Of a DNA stretch of 64,000 bases, positions 16,250-24,849 are shown piece by piece. The stretch covers positions 2,480,001-2,544,000 of the forward strand of contig NZ_CP033325.1 in the NCBI RefSeq assembly GCF_003710105.1, written 5' to 3'. Both the position numbers and the translations under genes were made by a program. The DNA comes from Georgenia faecalis. Its GTDB lineage: Bacteria; Actinomycetota; Actinomycetes; Actinomycetales; Actinomycetaceae. Below the pieces are notes generated by a model that was given only the letters and a program-made list of their open reading frames with translations, made no database searches and had not been told where the DNA came from. Every line of letters begins with the position of its first letter. The first letter of the stretch is position 1.

Positions 16250-18753
16250 CGTCCGGCGTGCTGCCGCCGCCGGGGCTCACGCTCGTCGCCGGCTTCGAGA
16301 GCACCTACGTCCCTGCCGCGGGGCTCGACGCCTTCGACCTCACCCTCCACACCGCCACCTGGCGCGAGGACCTCGACGCCGTGCTCACCGCCGGGGTGCG
16401 CCACCTGCGCTACCCCCTGCTGTGGCACCGCATCGAGTCGGAGCCCGGCGTCTACGACTGGCGGGAGGCCGACGCCGTCCTCGGCCACCTCCGCGACCGG
16501 GGCGCGGTGCCGATCGTCGACCTCGTCCACCACACGAGCTACCCCGACTGGTTGACCGATGGCTTCCGCGGCGGCGACTTCGGTCCGGCGTTCGTCCGCT
16601 ACGCCGAGGCGGTCGCCACGCGGTACCCGTGGCTGCCCGCCTACACGCTGTTCAACGAGCCCTTCGCCACGCTCTTCCTCGCCGGTCACGAGGGCCTGTG
16701 GCCGCCGTACGACAAGGGGGACGCCGGCTTCGCCCGCCTTCTCGGCTCCGTCCTGCCCGCGCTCAGCCGGGCAGCGGCGCTCTGGCGCGAGCTCCTGCCC
16801 GACGCGCAGCACGTGTGGATCGACACGGCCGAGCACCACACCGGCGTCGGGCCGGGCGCCGACTACGCCGCCGTCGCGAACGACCGCCGGCACATCGCCC
16901 TCGACCTCGCCCTGGGTCACGACCTCCGCCTCGACCGGCCCTACCTCCGCCAGCTCGTCGAGGCCGGCGGGGAGGGGCTCCTCACGCTCGAGCCGCTCCG
17001 GGTCGACGTCCTCGGGCTCGACTACTACTCGCACTCGGAGTGGTTCTACGACGCGGAGGGCGGGCACGCGCCGTCGCCGGGCCCCGTCGGGCTCGCGGAG
17101 GTCATCGCGCAGTACGGCGACCGCTACGGCCTGCCGATGATGGTGAGCGAGACCAACGTCCGCGGCCTCCCCTCCGACCGGGTGTCGTGGCTGCGCTACG
17201 TCATGGAGCAGTACGAGGTCGCGCTGGAGCGCGGCTACCCGCTGCACGGGCTGTGCTGGTTCCCGCAGGTGAGCTCGTGCGACTGGGACACCCTCCTCGC
17301 GCTCTCCCGGGGCCGCGCCGACCCGGTGGGCGTGGTGGACCTCGCCGACGACGGCACCCGTACCCGCACGATCTTCACCGAGGCGTGGGAGGCCGTCGCG
17401 TCCGGCGCCACCTCCGCCGACCTGCCGGCCTACCGGTTCCAGTCCCCCTGCGACGAGCAGCTGGTGGGGATCGCGCCCGCCACGGCCCACTGGCCGTGGC
17501 GGGACCCGCCACCGGCCGAGGTCGTCCCGCCCGTCCGGGTCGATGCTCCGGCCGCCCCGCCCGTCGCGTACGCGCACCTCAAGGAGGTCCCGAAGACCAT
17601 GGCCAGTCCCGACCTCGTGGTCATCTCCCACCTGCGCTGGGTGTGGGTGTGGCAGCGCCCCCAGCACCTGGTCTCCCGCCTCGCCCGTGCCCGGGCCGCA
17701 GCCGGCGCCCGCACCTTCTTCGTCGAGGAGCCGGCGCCCGCCGACGTCGACCGGCCCACGGTCCGCACCGAGGAGGTCGACGGCATCACCCGGGTGTGGC
17801 TCGAGGTGCCCCGCACCGACGACGACGCCGTCCACCCGAGCTTCGACGACCCCCGGGCACGCGACTACGGCCGCCTGCTCGCCCCCGTCCTGGGCTACGA
17901 CGGGCCGGACGGGGCGCCGGACGTCTGGCTGTACACCCCCATGGGCGTCGACATCGCCCGGTCCGTCCCCGGCGGCCGGGTGGTCTACGACGTCATGGAC
18001 GACCTCGCCTCGTTCCGCAACGCCCCGCGCGGCCTCATGCTGCGTCAGCGCAACCTCCTGGCCAAGGCGGACGTCGTCTTCACCGGAGGCCGCTCGCTGC
18101 ACCGGTCCGTCCTCGACCACCGCCGCGAGGGCGTGCACCTGTTCCCCAGCGGCGTCGAGTCCGACCACTACGCGGGTGCCCGGGCGTTGCGGGGCGCGCG
18201 CGAGCGCAAGGTGGCCGGGTACGTCGGCGTCATCGACGAGCGCCTCGACCTCGGTCTCATTGCCGACCTGGCGGCCCAGCTGCCCGACTGGACCCTGCGC
18301 ATCGTCGGGCCGGTGGCGAAGATCGACGAGGCCGACGTCCCTACCGCGCCGAACATCGAGTACCTCGGGCTCGTCCGCTACAACGACCTCCCCGAGGTCA
18401 TGGCCGGCTTCGACGTCGCGCTCATGCCCTTCGCGCTCAACGAGGCCACCCGCTCCATCAGTCCGACGAAGACCCTGGAGTACCTCGCGGCAGGACTTCC
18501 GGTCGTCTCGACCCGGGTGCCCGACGTCGTCGCCGACTACGCCACGGTGGTCCACCTGGCCGACGACGGCGCGGCGTTCGCGCGCGCGTGCCGGGAGGTC
18601 GTGGAGCACGACCGCACCGACCGCGACGCGCTCCTCGAGCCGCTCCTCGCCCTTCAGGAGTGGGACCGCATCGCCTGCGCGATGGCCGAGCACATCGAGG
18701 CGGCGGGCGGAAGCACCGGCCGCACGAAGCCCGCGGGCGAGGCCACAGGATGA
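16246..18753 (+). CDS. Fusion of a GH1-like glycoside hydrolase with a GT4-type glycosyltransferase
   Basis: An 835-residue protein in two parts. Residues about 10-410 form a TIM barrel like clan A / family 1 beta-glycosidases: NEP with acid/base E138 and SETN with presumed nucleophile E302, both near strand ends. Residues about 450-820 are a GT-B glycosyltransferase resembling TuaH-type GT4 enzymes: HLRWVWVWQRPQH near the N-terminus of the domain, VVYDVMDDLASF, VGVIDERLDL, and SPTKTLEYLAAGLPVVST, the usual nucleotide-sugar binding segment. There is no signal peptide. ATGA overlaps join it to the SDR before and the small gene after. Role inferred: building or remodelling a surface glycan or glycolipid. 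Confidence 0.85.
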   Translation: MTSGVLPPPGLTLVAGFESTYVPAAGLDAFDLTLHTATWREDLDAVLTAGVRHLRYPLLWHRIESEPGVYDWREADAVLGHLRDRGAVPIVDLVHHTSYPDWLTDGFRGGDFGPAFVRYAEAVATRYPWLPAYTLFNEPFATLFLAGHEGLWPPYDKGDAGFARLLGSVLPALSRAAALWRELLPDAQHVWIDTAEHHTGVGPGADYAAVANDRRHIALDLALGHDLRLDRPYLRQLVEAGGEGLLTLEPLRVDVLGLDYYSHSEWFYDAEGGHAPSPGPVGLAEVIAQYGDRYGLPMMVSETNVRGLPSDRVSWLRYVMEQYEVALERGYPLHGLCWFPQVSSCDWDTLLALSRGRADPVGVVDLADDGTRTRTIFTEAWEAVASGATSADLPAYRFQSPCDEQLVGIAPATAHWPWRDPPPAEVVPPVRVDAPAAPPVAYAHLKEVPKTMASPDLVVISHLRWVWVWQRPQHLVSRLARARAAAGARTFFVEEPAPADVDRPTVRTEEVDGITRVWLEVPRTDDDAVHPSFDDPRARDYGRLLAPVLGYDGPDGAPDVWLYTPMGVDIARSVPGGRVVYDVMDDLASFRNAPRGLMLRQRNLLAKADVVFTGGRSLHRSVLDHRREGVHLFPSGVESDHYAGARALRGARERKVAGYVGVIDERLDLGLIADLAAQLPDWTLRIVGPVAKIDEADVPTAPNIEYLGLVRYNDLPEVMAGFDVALMPFALNEATRSISPTKTLEYLAAGLPVVSTRVPDVVADYATVVHLADDGAAFARACREVVEHDRTDRDALLEPLLALQEWDRIACAMAEHIEAAGGSTGRTKPAGEATG

Positions 18754-19055
18754 CCTCCTGGTCGGACGACCGGGCTGCCACCGAGCTGGTGCTCGAGCTC
18801 GAGCAGGCGCACCGACAAGGGGTCGGGGCAGCCATCGACGGGCTCAAGGACGCCGCCCTGGGGGCCGTCCGGCTCACCGGCGACGGGGTCCCGGTCCTCG
18901 CCGACGCCGCCGTCTCATCGGCGACGCCGTTCCTGCGCGCACCCCTGCTCGTGCGGCTCTCGCGGGCACGGCTGCTCCACGCGGCCGCACCGGGGAGCCC
19001 CTGCCCGACGTGCGGCGTGCCGGCCCCCTGCCCGACCGCCCAGGCGCTCGCCTGA
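18750..19055 (+). CDS. Small hypothetical protein with a C-terminal cysteine cluster
   Basis: A 101-residue protein that I do not recognise. The first 80 residues are amphipathic and alanine-rich, likely helical; the tail CPTCGVPAPC holds three cysteines in a pattern that could bind zinc or an iron-sulfur centre. Its ATG overlaps the stop of the fusion gene (ATGA), so it is the third member of the operon SDR - hydrolase/transferase - small protein, followed by a strong hairpin terminator. Confidence 0.75.
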   Translation: MTSWSDDRAATELVLELEQAHRQGVGAAIDGLKDAALGAVRLTGDGVPVLADAAVSSATPFLRAPLLVRLSRARLLHAAAPGSPCPTCGVPAPCPTAQALA

Positions 19056-19098
19056 CCCGCTGGCGCAGGACCGCACGCACCCAGTCCCGCCGAACGCG

Positions 19099-19135
19099 CC
19101 ACAGCCCCGGGGGACCGCGCCCCCCGGGGCTGTGG
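19099..19135. terminator. Bidirectional terminator
   Basis: Perfect 15-bp stem (19099-19113 with 19121-19135), 7-nt loop, between the convergent SDR operon and DUF2231 gene. Confidence 0.85.
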
Positions 19136-19201
19136 TGATGCTGGCTGTGGTGATGCTGTGGTGGTGCGGCCTGCGGTCGTGCCGGCCTCGTCGGTCCCGG
19201 C

Positions 19202-19828
19202 TCAGGCCTGCGCGGGCGGCTCGGCGTCGAACGCCGGATGGTGCGTGGCCACCTTGCGGGCGAGCGCCAGGTGCGCCCCGAGGTACCCGCCGGCGCTGAC
19301 GGCGGCCACCGCGGCGAGGCTGATCGCCACCCCCACACCGTGGTGACCACGACGGCGGGCGAGCCACGACCCGGTGTAGAGGACGAGGGCGGCCGAGTTC
19401 GCGCCGGCGTGGACGACGCCGACCCGCTTGGCCCCGCCCTGCGTCGTCGTCCACTCCGCCCACCCGGTCACGGCCGTGGGCAGGGCGCTGAGGATGCCGA
19501 CGCCGATGAGCCGTCGCGCCGCAGCCGGCGAGCTCTTCGTGAGGTCGAGGATCGCGGCCGAGGTCCACGCCCCGATGGGGAGGTCGGTGAGGAGCGGGTG
19601 CAGGGCGTGGCCGAGGACGCGGCCGTGGAGGACGCGCCGCATGCCGTCGTGGGCGACCAGGGACTCGGCCAGGGGCTCCAGCGCCTCGACCGCCGGGTCC
19701 AGGGCCTCGGTGTGCTCCAGGGCGAGCGCCGCGCGCACGAGCACCGGGGTGTCCCCGGAGTCGTGGCCCTGGCCGACGGTCTCGCCGCCCGGCCCGTCGC
19801 CCTGGCGCGCGTGGATATCGGTCGTCAT
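19202..19828 (-). CDS. DUF2231-type small membrane protein
   Basis: A 208-residue protein. The first about 70 residues are a soluble helical segment; then come HALHPLLTDLPIGAW, the histidine-containing signature of DUF2231 membrane proteins, and four hydrophobic segments (about 85-195). In other bacteria such proteins are linked to haem or redox functions, but no activity is established. It lies 4 nt downstream of the DUF4383 gene and is probably co-transcribed with it. I cannot give a substrate. Confidence 0.82.
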   Translation of the reverse strand: MTTDIHARQGDGPGGETVGQGHDSGDTPVLVRAALALEHTEALDPAVEALEPLAESLVAHDGMRRVLHGRVLGHALHPLLTDLPIGAWTSAAILDLTKSSPAAARRLIGVGILSALPTAVTGWAEWTTTQGGAKRVGVVHAGANSAALVLYTGSWLARRRGHHGVGVAISLAAVAAVSAGGYLGAHLALARKVATHHPAFDAEPPAQA

Positions 19829-19832
19829 CGGG

Positions 19833-20267
19833 TCATCGCCGCCCGGTGGTGGTCCGGGTGTCGCGCCGCGGCCACAGCGCGATGATCAGGCCGGCGATGG
19901 TGCTGACCAGGTGCAGCCAGTTGTCCGCCATGTTGATGTTGAGGAAGTTGAGGTCGTCGTTGTTGAGGACGATGAACCCGTAGATCGTCGCGGCGCCGTA
20001 GCCGATGGCAAGGAGCCAGCCGTAGACCCGCGCCCGCTCCGGCGTCGACCACAGGATGACGCCGGCGAGCCCGATGACGATGTGCACGATGTTGTGCAGC
20101 GGGTTGATGGCGAAGACGAGCAGCGTCTGGTCGTGGTCGTGCTCGACGAAGCCGTCGATTCCGGTGACGAAGAACCCGGCGATGCCCACCAGCAGGTAGA
20201 CGACGCCGATGACGAGGGCGAGCAGCTGGTGCGGCTGCCGCCTCGTCGTTGTCGTGGAGTTAGCCAT
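19833..20267 (-). CDS. DUF4383 membrane protein
   Basis: A 144-residue protein with four transmembrane helices: LLALVIGVVYLLVGIAGFF, the PLHNIVHIVIGLAGVILW region (the DUF4383 signature NxxHxxxG), a third around GWLLAIGYGAATIYGFIVL and a fourth near the C-terminus. Function is unknown; the family is common in actinobacteria and often stress-inducible. The start at 20267 has GGGAGG 6 nt upstream. It leads a two-gene operon with the DUF2231 protein. Confidence 0.85.
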   Translation of the reverse strand: MANSTTTTRRQPHQLLALVIGVVYLLVGIAGFFVTGIDGFVEHDHDQTLLVFAINPLHNIVHIVIGLAGVILWSTPERARVYGWLLAIGYGAATIYGFIVLNNDDLNFLNINMADNWLHLVSTIAGLIIALWPRRDTRTTTGRR

Positions 20268-20312
20268 GGTGACCTCCCTGTAGTGGGGCACACGCGCCAG
20301 CGCGGGTGACGG

Positions 20313-20325
20313 GGCAAGCGTTGCC
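20313..20325. promoter_or_regulatory. Possible operator GGCAA-GCG-TTGCC
   Basis: A perfect 5-bp inverted repeat with a 3-bp centre in the divergent region between the DUF4383 gene and the first GH20 gene (20268-20558). It could serve either gene; nothing else supports it. Confidence 0.25.
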
Positions 20326-20430
20326 TACCCGCTCACCAGGCGCATCCCGAGATCATCCCGACGCGCCGGTACGCGCGGCCCCGGGGACGCCGCCCGATCC
20401 GCCCTTTCGTCCATCACCTGCCTATGACTC

Positions 20431-20460
20431 TTGACACACTCGGAAAGCCCTCACCATGCT
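20431..20460 (+). promoter_or_regulatory. Candidate promoter of the first GH20 gene
   Basis: TTGACA (20431-20436), 18-nt spacer, CATGCT (20455-20460), leaving a leader of about 90 nt. The -35 box is perfect, the -10 weak. Confidence 0.4.
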
Positions 20461-20558
20461 GTGACGATCGGCGGTGCGCGCTGCCCTCCTTCCCCGAGCC
20501 GGCGCACCCGAACGTGCACAGCGGCGTCGCTGTGCCGCCCAAGAAGGAGAAGAGCCAG

Positions 20559-23504
20559 ATGAAGCGCACGCAGACGACGGGCCGGGGGCTTCTGGCCGGT
20601 GCTCTGGTGGGGACGATGGCCGCACTCGGCCTGTCCCTACCGGCGGGGGCCGACAGCCACGAGGCGGGGACGAACGTCGCACTGGCGACCAACGGCGGCG
20701 AGGTGACCGCCTCCGGTCAGGAGCTCGCCGGGCGCTGGGGCCCCGCGCTCGCGATCGACGGGGTGACCAGCGGGACGTCCACGGACCCCCAAGCCTCGCG
20801 CTGGTCGTCCAACACCGCCGACGACGCGTGGATCCAGGTCGAGCTCGACGAGCCGACCGAGGTCCACCACGTCACCCTGTACTGGGAGGCGGCGTGCGCG
20901 CGCCAGTACCGCCTCCAGACCTCCACCGACGGCGAGACGTGGACCGACGCCACAGGCGTCGTCGAGCCCCGGTGCGGCACCGTCGACCGGCAGACGCTCG
21001 ACGTCGAGGGCCCGGTGAGCTTCGTGCGCATGCAGGGCATCGACCGCACCCCCATCGGCGGGACCGAGTTCGGCATCTCGCTGTGGGAGCTCCAGGTGTG
21101 GGACGGCCCCGAGGTCGTCCTGCCCGAGGCGCTCGACATCGTGCCCCGGCCCGTCTCCGTCGAGGTCGACGGCGACGCCGACCCGTTCATCCTCGACTCC
21201 ACGTCGCAGATCGTCGCCGCCGGCGACGCGGCGGACAGCGGCGAGATGCTCGCCGACATCATGCGCCCGTCCACCGGCTTCGAGCTGCCGGTCGTCGACG
21301 AGCCGGGCGACGGCGGAGACATCACCCTGCAGGTCGGGCCCGAGCACGCCGTCCCCGGGCACACCGGCAACCCGGAGGCGTACACGCTCGAGGCGGACGA
21401 GGACGGCATCACCGTCTCGGCCACCGACGCGCACGGCGTCTTCAACGGCGTCCAGACCCTGCGCCAGCTCTTCCCGTCCTTCCTCGAGTACGACGAGGTG
21501 ACCTCGGGGCCGTGGGCGGTGCCCGCGGTGAGCATCCTCGACGCCCCGCGGTTCGACTACCGCGGCATCATGCTCGACGTCGCCCGCAGCTTCCAGACCG
21601 TGGACGAGGTCAAGCAGTACATCGACGCCCTCGTCCAGTTCAAGATGAACCACCTCCACCTCCACCTCGCCGACGACCAGGGGTGGCGCATCGAGATCAC
21701 GAACGAGGGCCGCGTCGAGGGCGACGACATCGACTACACGCGCCTCACCTCCATCTCCGGCGGGACCGCGATGACGGAGCAGGGGTACAACGACGAGCCC
21801 GGGCGCACCGGGTTCTACACGCAGGAGGACTACGCCGAGATCGTCGACTACGCCGCCGAGCGGCACGTCGTCATCGTCCCCGAGATCGACACCCCCGGAC
21901 ACACCCAGGCCGCCCTCCACGCGATCCCGCAGCTCAACACCGAGGGCGCCGCGCCGGAGCCGGACCCCGCGACCGGCGTCCCGCCGTCGCACGGCACGGG
22001 CGAGGTGGGCCACTCCACCCTCGACACCCGCAACGAGGTGACGTACACGTTCCTCGAGCACGTCTGGAGCCAGATCGCGGAGATGACCCCCGGCCCGTAC
22101 CTCCACGTCGGTGGCGACGAGTCCCACGTGACCGAGGAGGAGGACTACATCTACTTCATGGACCGGATGATCGACGTCGTCGAGGACCTCGGCAAGGAGC
22201 CGTTCGGCTGGAACGAGCTCGCGCTCGCGGACGTCCACGAGGGCAACGTCATCCAGTTCTGGGCCGCGAACACGGCCGGGGCCGAGCTGGCGCCCGAGCG
22301 GGTCAACGAGAACGGCGCCAAGATGATCGTCTCGGACTCCGCGCGGGCGTACCTCGACCAGCGGTACGACGGTGACGACCCCAACGACCCGAACGACTCC
22401 GTCTCCCCCATCGGCCTGTCCTGGGCGTGCCGCGACAACTGCACGGTCGAGCGGTACTACGACTGGGACCCGCAGGCGCTCTTCCCCGACGTCAATGCCG
22501 AGGGCTTCCTCGGGGTCGAGGGACCGCTGTGGTCGGAGACCGTCCGCGGGATCGACCAGGCGCTGTGGCTCGTCCTGCCCCGAGCCGCGGCGCTCCTCGA
22601 GATCGGCTGGACCGAGCAGGACCAGCGGCTCTACGACGACTTCGCCGGCCGGCTCGCGACCCTGGGCGGGCGGCTGACCCTCCAGGACCACAACTTCTAC
22701 GCCACCCCCGAGATCGAGTGGAGCGTCGACGCGGCGGGCATCGACCAGCAGGTCGAGCAGGCCGGGACCGCCACCGAGATGACGCTCGGCGTCGCGACGG
22801 CACCCGGGACCACCGCGGAGGAGATCTCCGGGACGGTCGACTTCGGCGACGGGAGCGACCCGGTGCCGGTGACCGTCACCGCCACCCGCGAGGGTGACGA
22901 GCTCCACGTCAACGGCGAGTACCTCCTGTCGGCGGAGCACACGTTCGCGGCGCCGGGGACGTACACCGGAATGGTCACGACCACCGGCCCGAACGGGACC
23001 GCCACCGCACCGGTCACCTTCGACGTCGCGTACACGCCGTCGATCGTGCTTGACGACGACGAGGTCCAGGCCGGTGAGGACGTCGGGGTCACGCTCGCCG
23101 GGTTCGTGCCCGGCGCGCCGATCGTCCTCTCCCTCGACGGCACCGTGCTCGCCACGGTGGACGCCGACGACGAGGGGGGTGCCGTCCTCGAGGTCACCAT
23201 CCCGGCGACCACCGCCGCGGGCGCCTACGAGCTGACGGCGCGCCAGGGCACGCTCGAGGTGGGGGCGATGCTGACGGTGACGGCCGCGCCGGCCCCGACG
23301 CCGACGGACCCGTCGCCCACGGACCCGTCGCCGACCGACACCGGGTCCCCGGCACCGACGGACGACCCGACGCACCGCCCCACGCCCCCGCGGGGCGGTG
23401 GCCTGCCGAACACGGGCGCCGAGGTGGGGGCCGCGCTCCTCGCGGGCCTCGTCCTCCTCGCGGCCGGTGGGGCGATCCTGCTCCGTCGCCGCCTGACCCG
23501 CTAG
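20559..23504 (+). CDS. Cell-wall-anchored GH20 beta-N-acetylhexosaminidase (copy 1)
   Basis: A 981-residue secreted enzyme. Order: Sec signal peptide (1-31); F5/8 type C / CBM32-like lectin domain (about 35-185); GH20b alpha-beta domain (about 190-325); GH20 catalytic barrel from about 330 (YRGIMLDVARSF) with the catalytic pair D520-E521 in HVGGDESH; a PKD-like domain (FGDG... HTFAAPGTYTG); an Ig-like domain; a Pro/Thr/Asp linker; and a sortase signal LPNTG at about 949, hydrophobic helix and RRRLTR. It removes terminal GlcNAc/GalNAc from chitin oligomers or glycoproteins at the cell surface. The start at 20559 follows AAGGAGA. Single gene with its own terminator. Confidence 0.95.
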   Translation: MKRTQTTGRGLLAGALVGTMAALGLSLPAGADSHEAGTNVALATNGGEVTASGQELAGRWGPALAIDGVTSGTSTDPQASRWSSNTADDAWIQVELDEPTEVHHVTLYWEAACARQYRLQTSTDGETWTDATGVVEPRCGTVDRQTLDVEGPVSFVRMQGIDRTPIGGTEFGISLWELQVWDGPEVVLPEALDIVPRPVSVEVDGDADPFILDSTSQIVAAGDAADSGEMLADIMRPSTGFELPVVDEPGDGGDITLQVGPEHAVPGHTGNPEAYTLEADEDGITVSATDAHGVFNGVQTLRQLFPSFLEYDEVTSGPWAVPAVSILDAPRFDYRGIMLDVARSFQTVDEVKQYIDALVQFKMNHLHLHLADDQGWRIEITNEGRVEGDDIDYTRLTSISGGTAMTEQGYNDEPGRTGFYTQEDYAEIVDYAAERHVVIVPEIDTPGHTQAALHAIPQLNTEGAAPEPDPATGVPPSHGTGEVGHSTLDTRNEVTYTFLEHVWSQIAEMTPGPYLHVGGDESHVTEEEDYIYFMDRMIDVVEDLGKEPFGWNELALADVHEGNVIQFWAANTAGAELAPERVNENGAKMIVSDSARAYLDQRYDGDDPNDPNDSVSPIGLSWACRDNCTVERYYDWDPQALFPDVNAEGFLGVEGPLWSETVRGIDQALWLVLPRAAALLEIGWTEQDQRLYDDFAGRLATLGGRLTLQDHNFYATPEIEWSVDAAGIDQQVEQAGTATEMTLGVATAPGTTAEEISGTVDFGDGSDPVPVTVTATREGDELHVNGEYLLSAEHTFAAPGTYTGMVTTTGPNGTATAPVTFDVAYTPSIVLDDDEVQAGEDVGVTLAGFVPGAPIVLSLDGTVLATVDADDEGGAVLEVTIPATTAAGAYELTARQGTLEVGAMLTVTAAPAPTPTDPSPTDPSPTDTGSPAPTDDPTHRPTPPRGGGLPNTGAEVGAALLAGLVLLAAGGAILLRRRLTR

Positions 23505-23511
23505 GCCAGTA

Positions 23512-23552
23512 GCGACGACGCCGCCGGGTCACGGGCCCGGCGGCGTCGTCGC
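23512..23552 (+). terminator. Terminator after the first GH20 gene
   Basis: Perfect 17-bp stem (23512-23528 with 23536-23552), 7-nt loop, 7 bp past the stop. Confidence 0.85.
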
Positions 23553-23624
23553 GTCCGGGCGGCCGGGGCCGGCTCGACGAGCGCGACGGGCGCGTCCCTC
23601 GCAGACTGTGCCCGTGATGATCGG

Positions 23625-24635
23625 ATGAGGCTGCGCAGGGTCCGTGTCGACTCCCCCGGGCTAACCCGTCGACGGGCCGGGAAGGGCTTCGTCTACCTCG
23701 ACGCCGACGGCGCCCGGGTGACCGACCCCGAGGTGCTCTCCCGGTGCAAGGCGCTGGTCATCCCGCCCGCCTGGCGGGAGGTGTGGATCAGCCCAGCGCC
23801 GAACGGCCACATCCAGGCGGTCGGGATGGACGACGCCGGACGCAAGCAGTACCTCTACCACCCGGCGTGGCGCGAGCGGCGCGACCGCGCCAAGCACTCG
23901 CACGTCCTCGAGGTGGCGCGCGCGCTCCCGGCCGCCCGGGAGCGGACGGCCGTCGACCTCGCCCGCACCGGGATGCCGCGGGACAAGGCGCTGGCCGTCG
24001 CCTTCCGGCTCCTCGACCGCGGGTTCTTCCGCGTGGGCGGCGAGACGTACGCGGAGCGGAACGGCAGCTTCGGCCTGGCGACGATCCGCAAGGACCATGT
24101 GCGCCTCCGGCGGGACGGCTCCGTCGTCTTCGACTACCTCGCCAAGTCCGGGCAGCGCCGCCAGCTGGTGCTCGAGGACCCGGACCTCCGCGCCCCGGTC
24201 GCCATGCTGCGCCGGCGGCGCGGGGGCGGCGAGGAGCTGCTCGCGTACCGGCGCCGCGGCGAGTGGGTCGACATCACGAGCGCGGACATCAACGCCCACG
24301 TCAAGGAGCTGCTCGGGGCGGACGCCAGCGCCAAGGACTTCCGCACGTGGCACGGCACGGTGCTGGCGGCCCTGGCCCTGGCCCGTGCTGACGACGTCGC
24401 GACCAGCCGCAAGCGCCAGCGCGCGGTGCGGGCCGCCGTCGTCGAGGTGTCCGAGCACCTGGGGAACACCCCGACCGTGTGCCGCGCCTCCTACATCGAC
24501 CCCAAGGTCATCGACCTCTTCGACCGCGGCCAGGCGGTGCCGCGCGAGCTCGCCGAGCGCGCCGCCGGGCCGGCTCCGCTGCCCGACGACGAACGGGCCG
24601 AGGTCGAGGAGGCCGTCCTCGACCTCCTCGCCTGA
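23625..24635 (+). CDS. DNA topoisomerase IB (poxvirus-like)
   Basis: A 336-residue type IB topoisomerase, which relaxes both positive and negative supercoils through a 3'-phosphotyrosyl link. The nucleophile is Y290 in CRASYIDPKVID; other active-site blocks are LAKSGQRRQ and KDFRTWHGT. The N-terminal domain holds CKALVIPPAW, typical of the bacterial poxvirus-like group. The length matches bacterial TopIB (about 330-360). It stands alone between the two hexosaminidase genes, an unrelated context. Confidence 0.94.
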   Translation: MRLRRVRVDSPGLTRRRAGKGFVYLDADGARVTDPEVLSRCKALVIPPAWREVWISPAPNGHIQAVGMDDAGRKQYLYHPAWRERRDRAKHSHVLEVARALPAARERTAVDLARTGMPRDKALAVAFRLLDRGFFRVGGETYAERNGSFGLATIRKDHVRLRRDGSVVFDYLAKSGQRRQLVLEDPDLRAPVAMLRRRRGGGEELLAYRRRGEWVDITSADINAHVKELLGADASAKDFRTWHGTVLAALALARADDVATSRKRQRAVRAAVVEVSEHLGNTPTVCRASYIDPKVIDLFDRGQAVPRELAERAAGPAPLPDDERAEVEEAVLDLLA

Positions 24636-24658
24636 CGCCCGTCCCGCCCTCCCCCTCT

Positions 24659-24713
24659 GGTGAGAGCGCAGAAACGCTGGCCCACGCGCTCTGGTGATCA
24701 TGCAGAAACGCTG
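24659..24713 (+). repeat. Two direct copies of the dispersed motif
   Basis: Copies at 24659-24680 and 24693-24713 share GGTGA...GCAGAAACGCTG with the copies near 9.1-9.5 kb; GCATGATCACGA at 24731-24742 is a partial inverted copy. They sit in the 214-bp interval between topIB and the second GH20 gene. Confidence 0.7.
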
Positions 24714-24745
24714 AGAGCGCTGGCCCAACAGCATGATCACGACCG

Positions 24746-24786
24746 TTGACAGCCCGCGCCGCCGCTCCTACGGTGAATCGGTTCAC
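24746..24786 (+). promoter_or_regulatory. Promoter and LacI-type operator of the second GH20 gene
   Basis: TTGACA (24746-24751), 17-nt spacer, TACGGT (24769-24774). The near-perfect palindrome GTGAATCGGTTCAC (24773-24786, central CG) overlaps the -10 end and the start point, the position and form of a LacI-family operator. No LacI gene is in the window. Confidence 0.6.
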
Positions 24787-24849
24787 ACCGGCGACGACGC
24801 GCAGGCACTGCGCGAAGGGACGGCCGGCACCGACGAAGGTGAGCCTCTC

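Noticed and set aside
20424-20558. N-terminal extension of the first GH20 protein to 20424
   Set aside because: It would place the signal peptide internally and overlaps the presumed promoter; the ATG at 20559 has a good ribosome-binding site.
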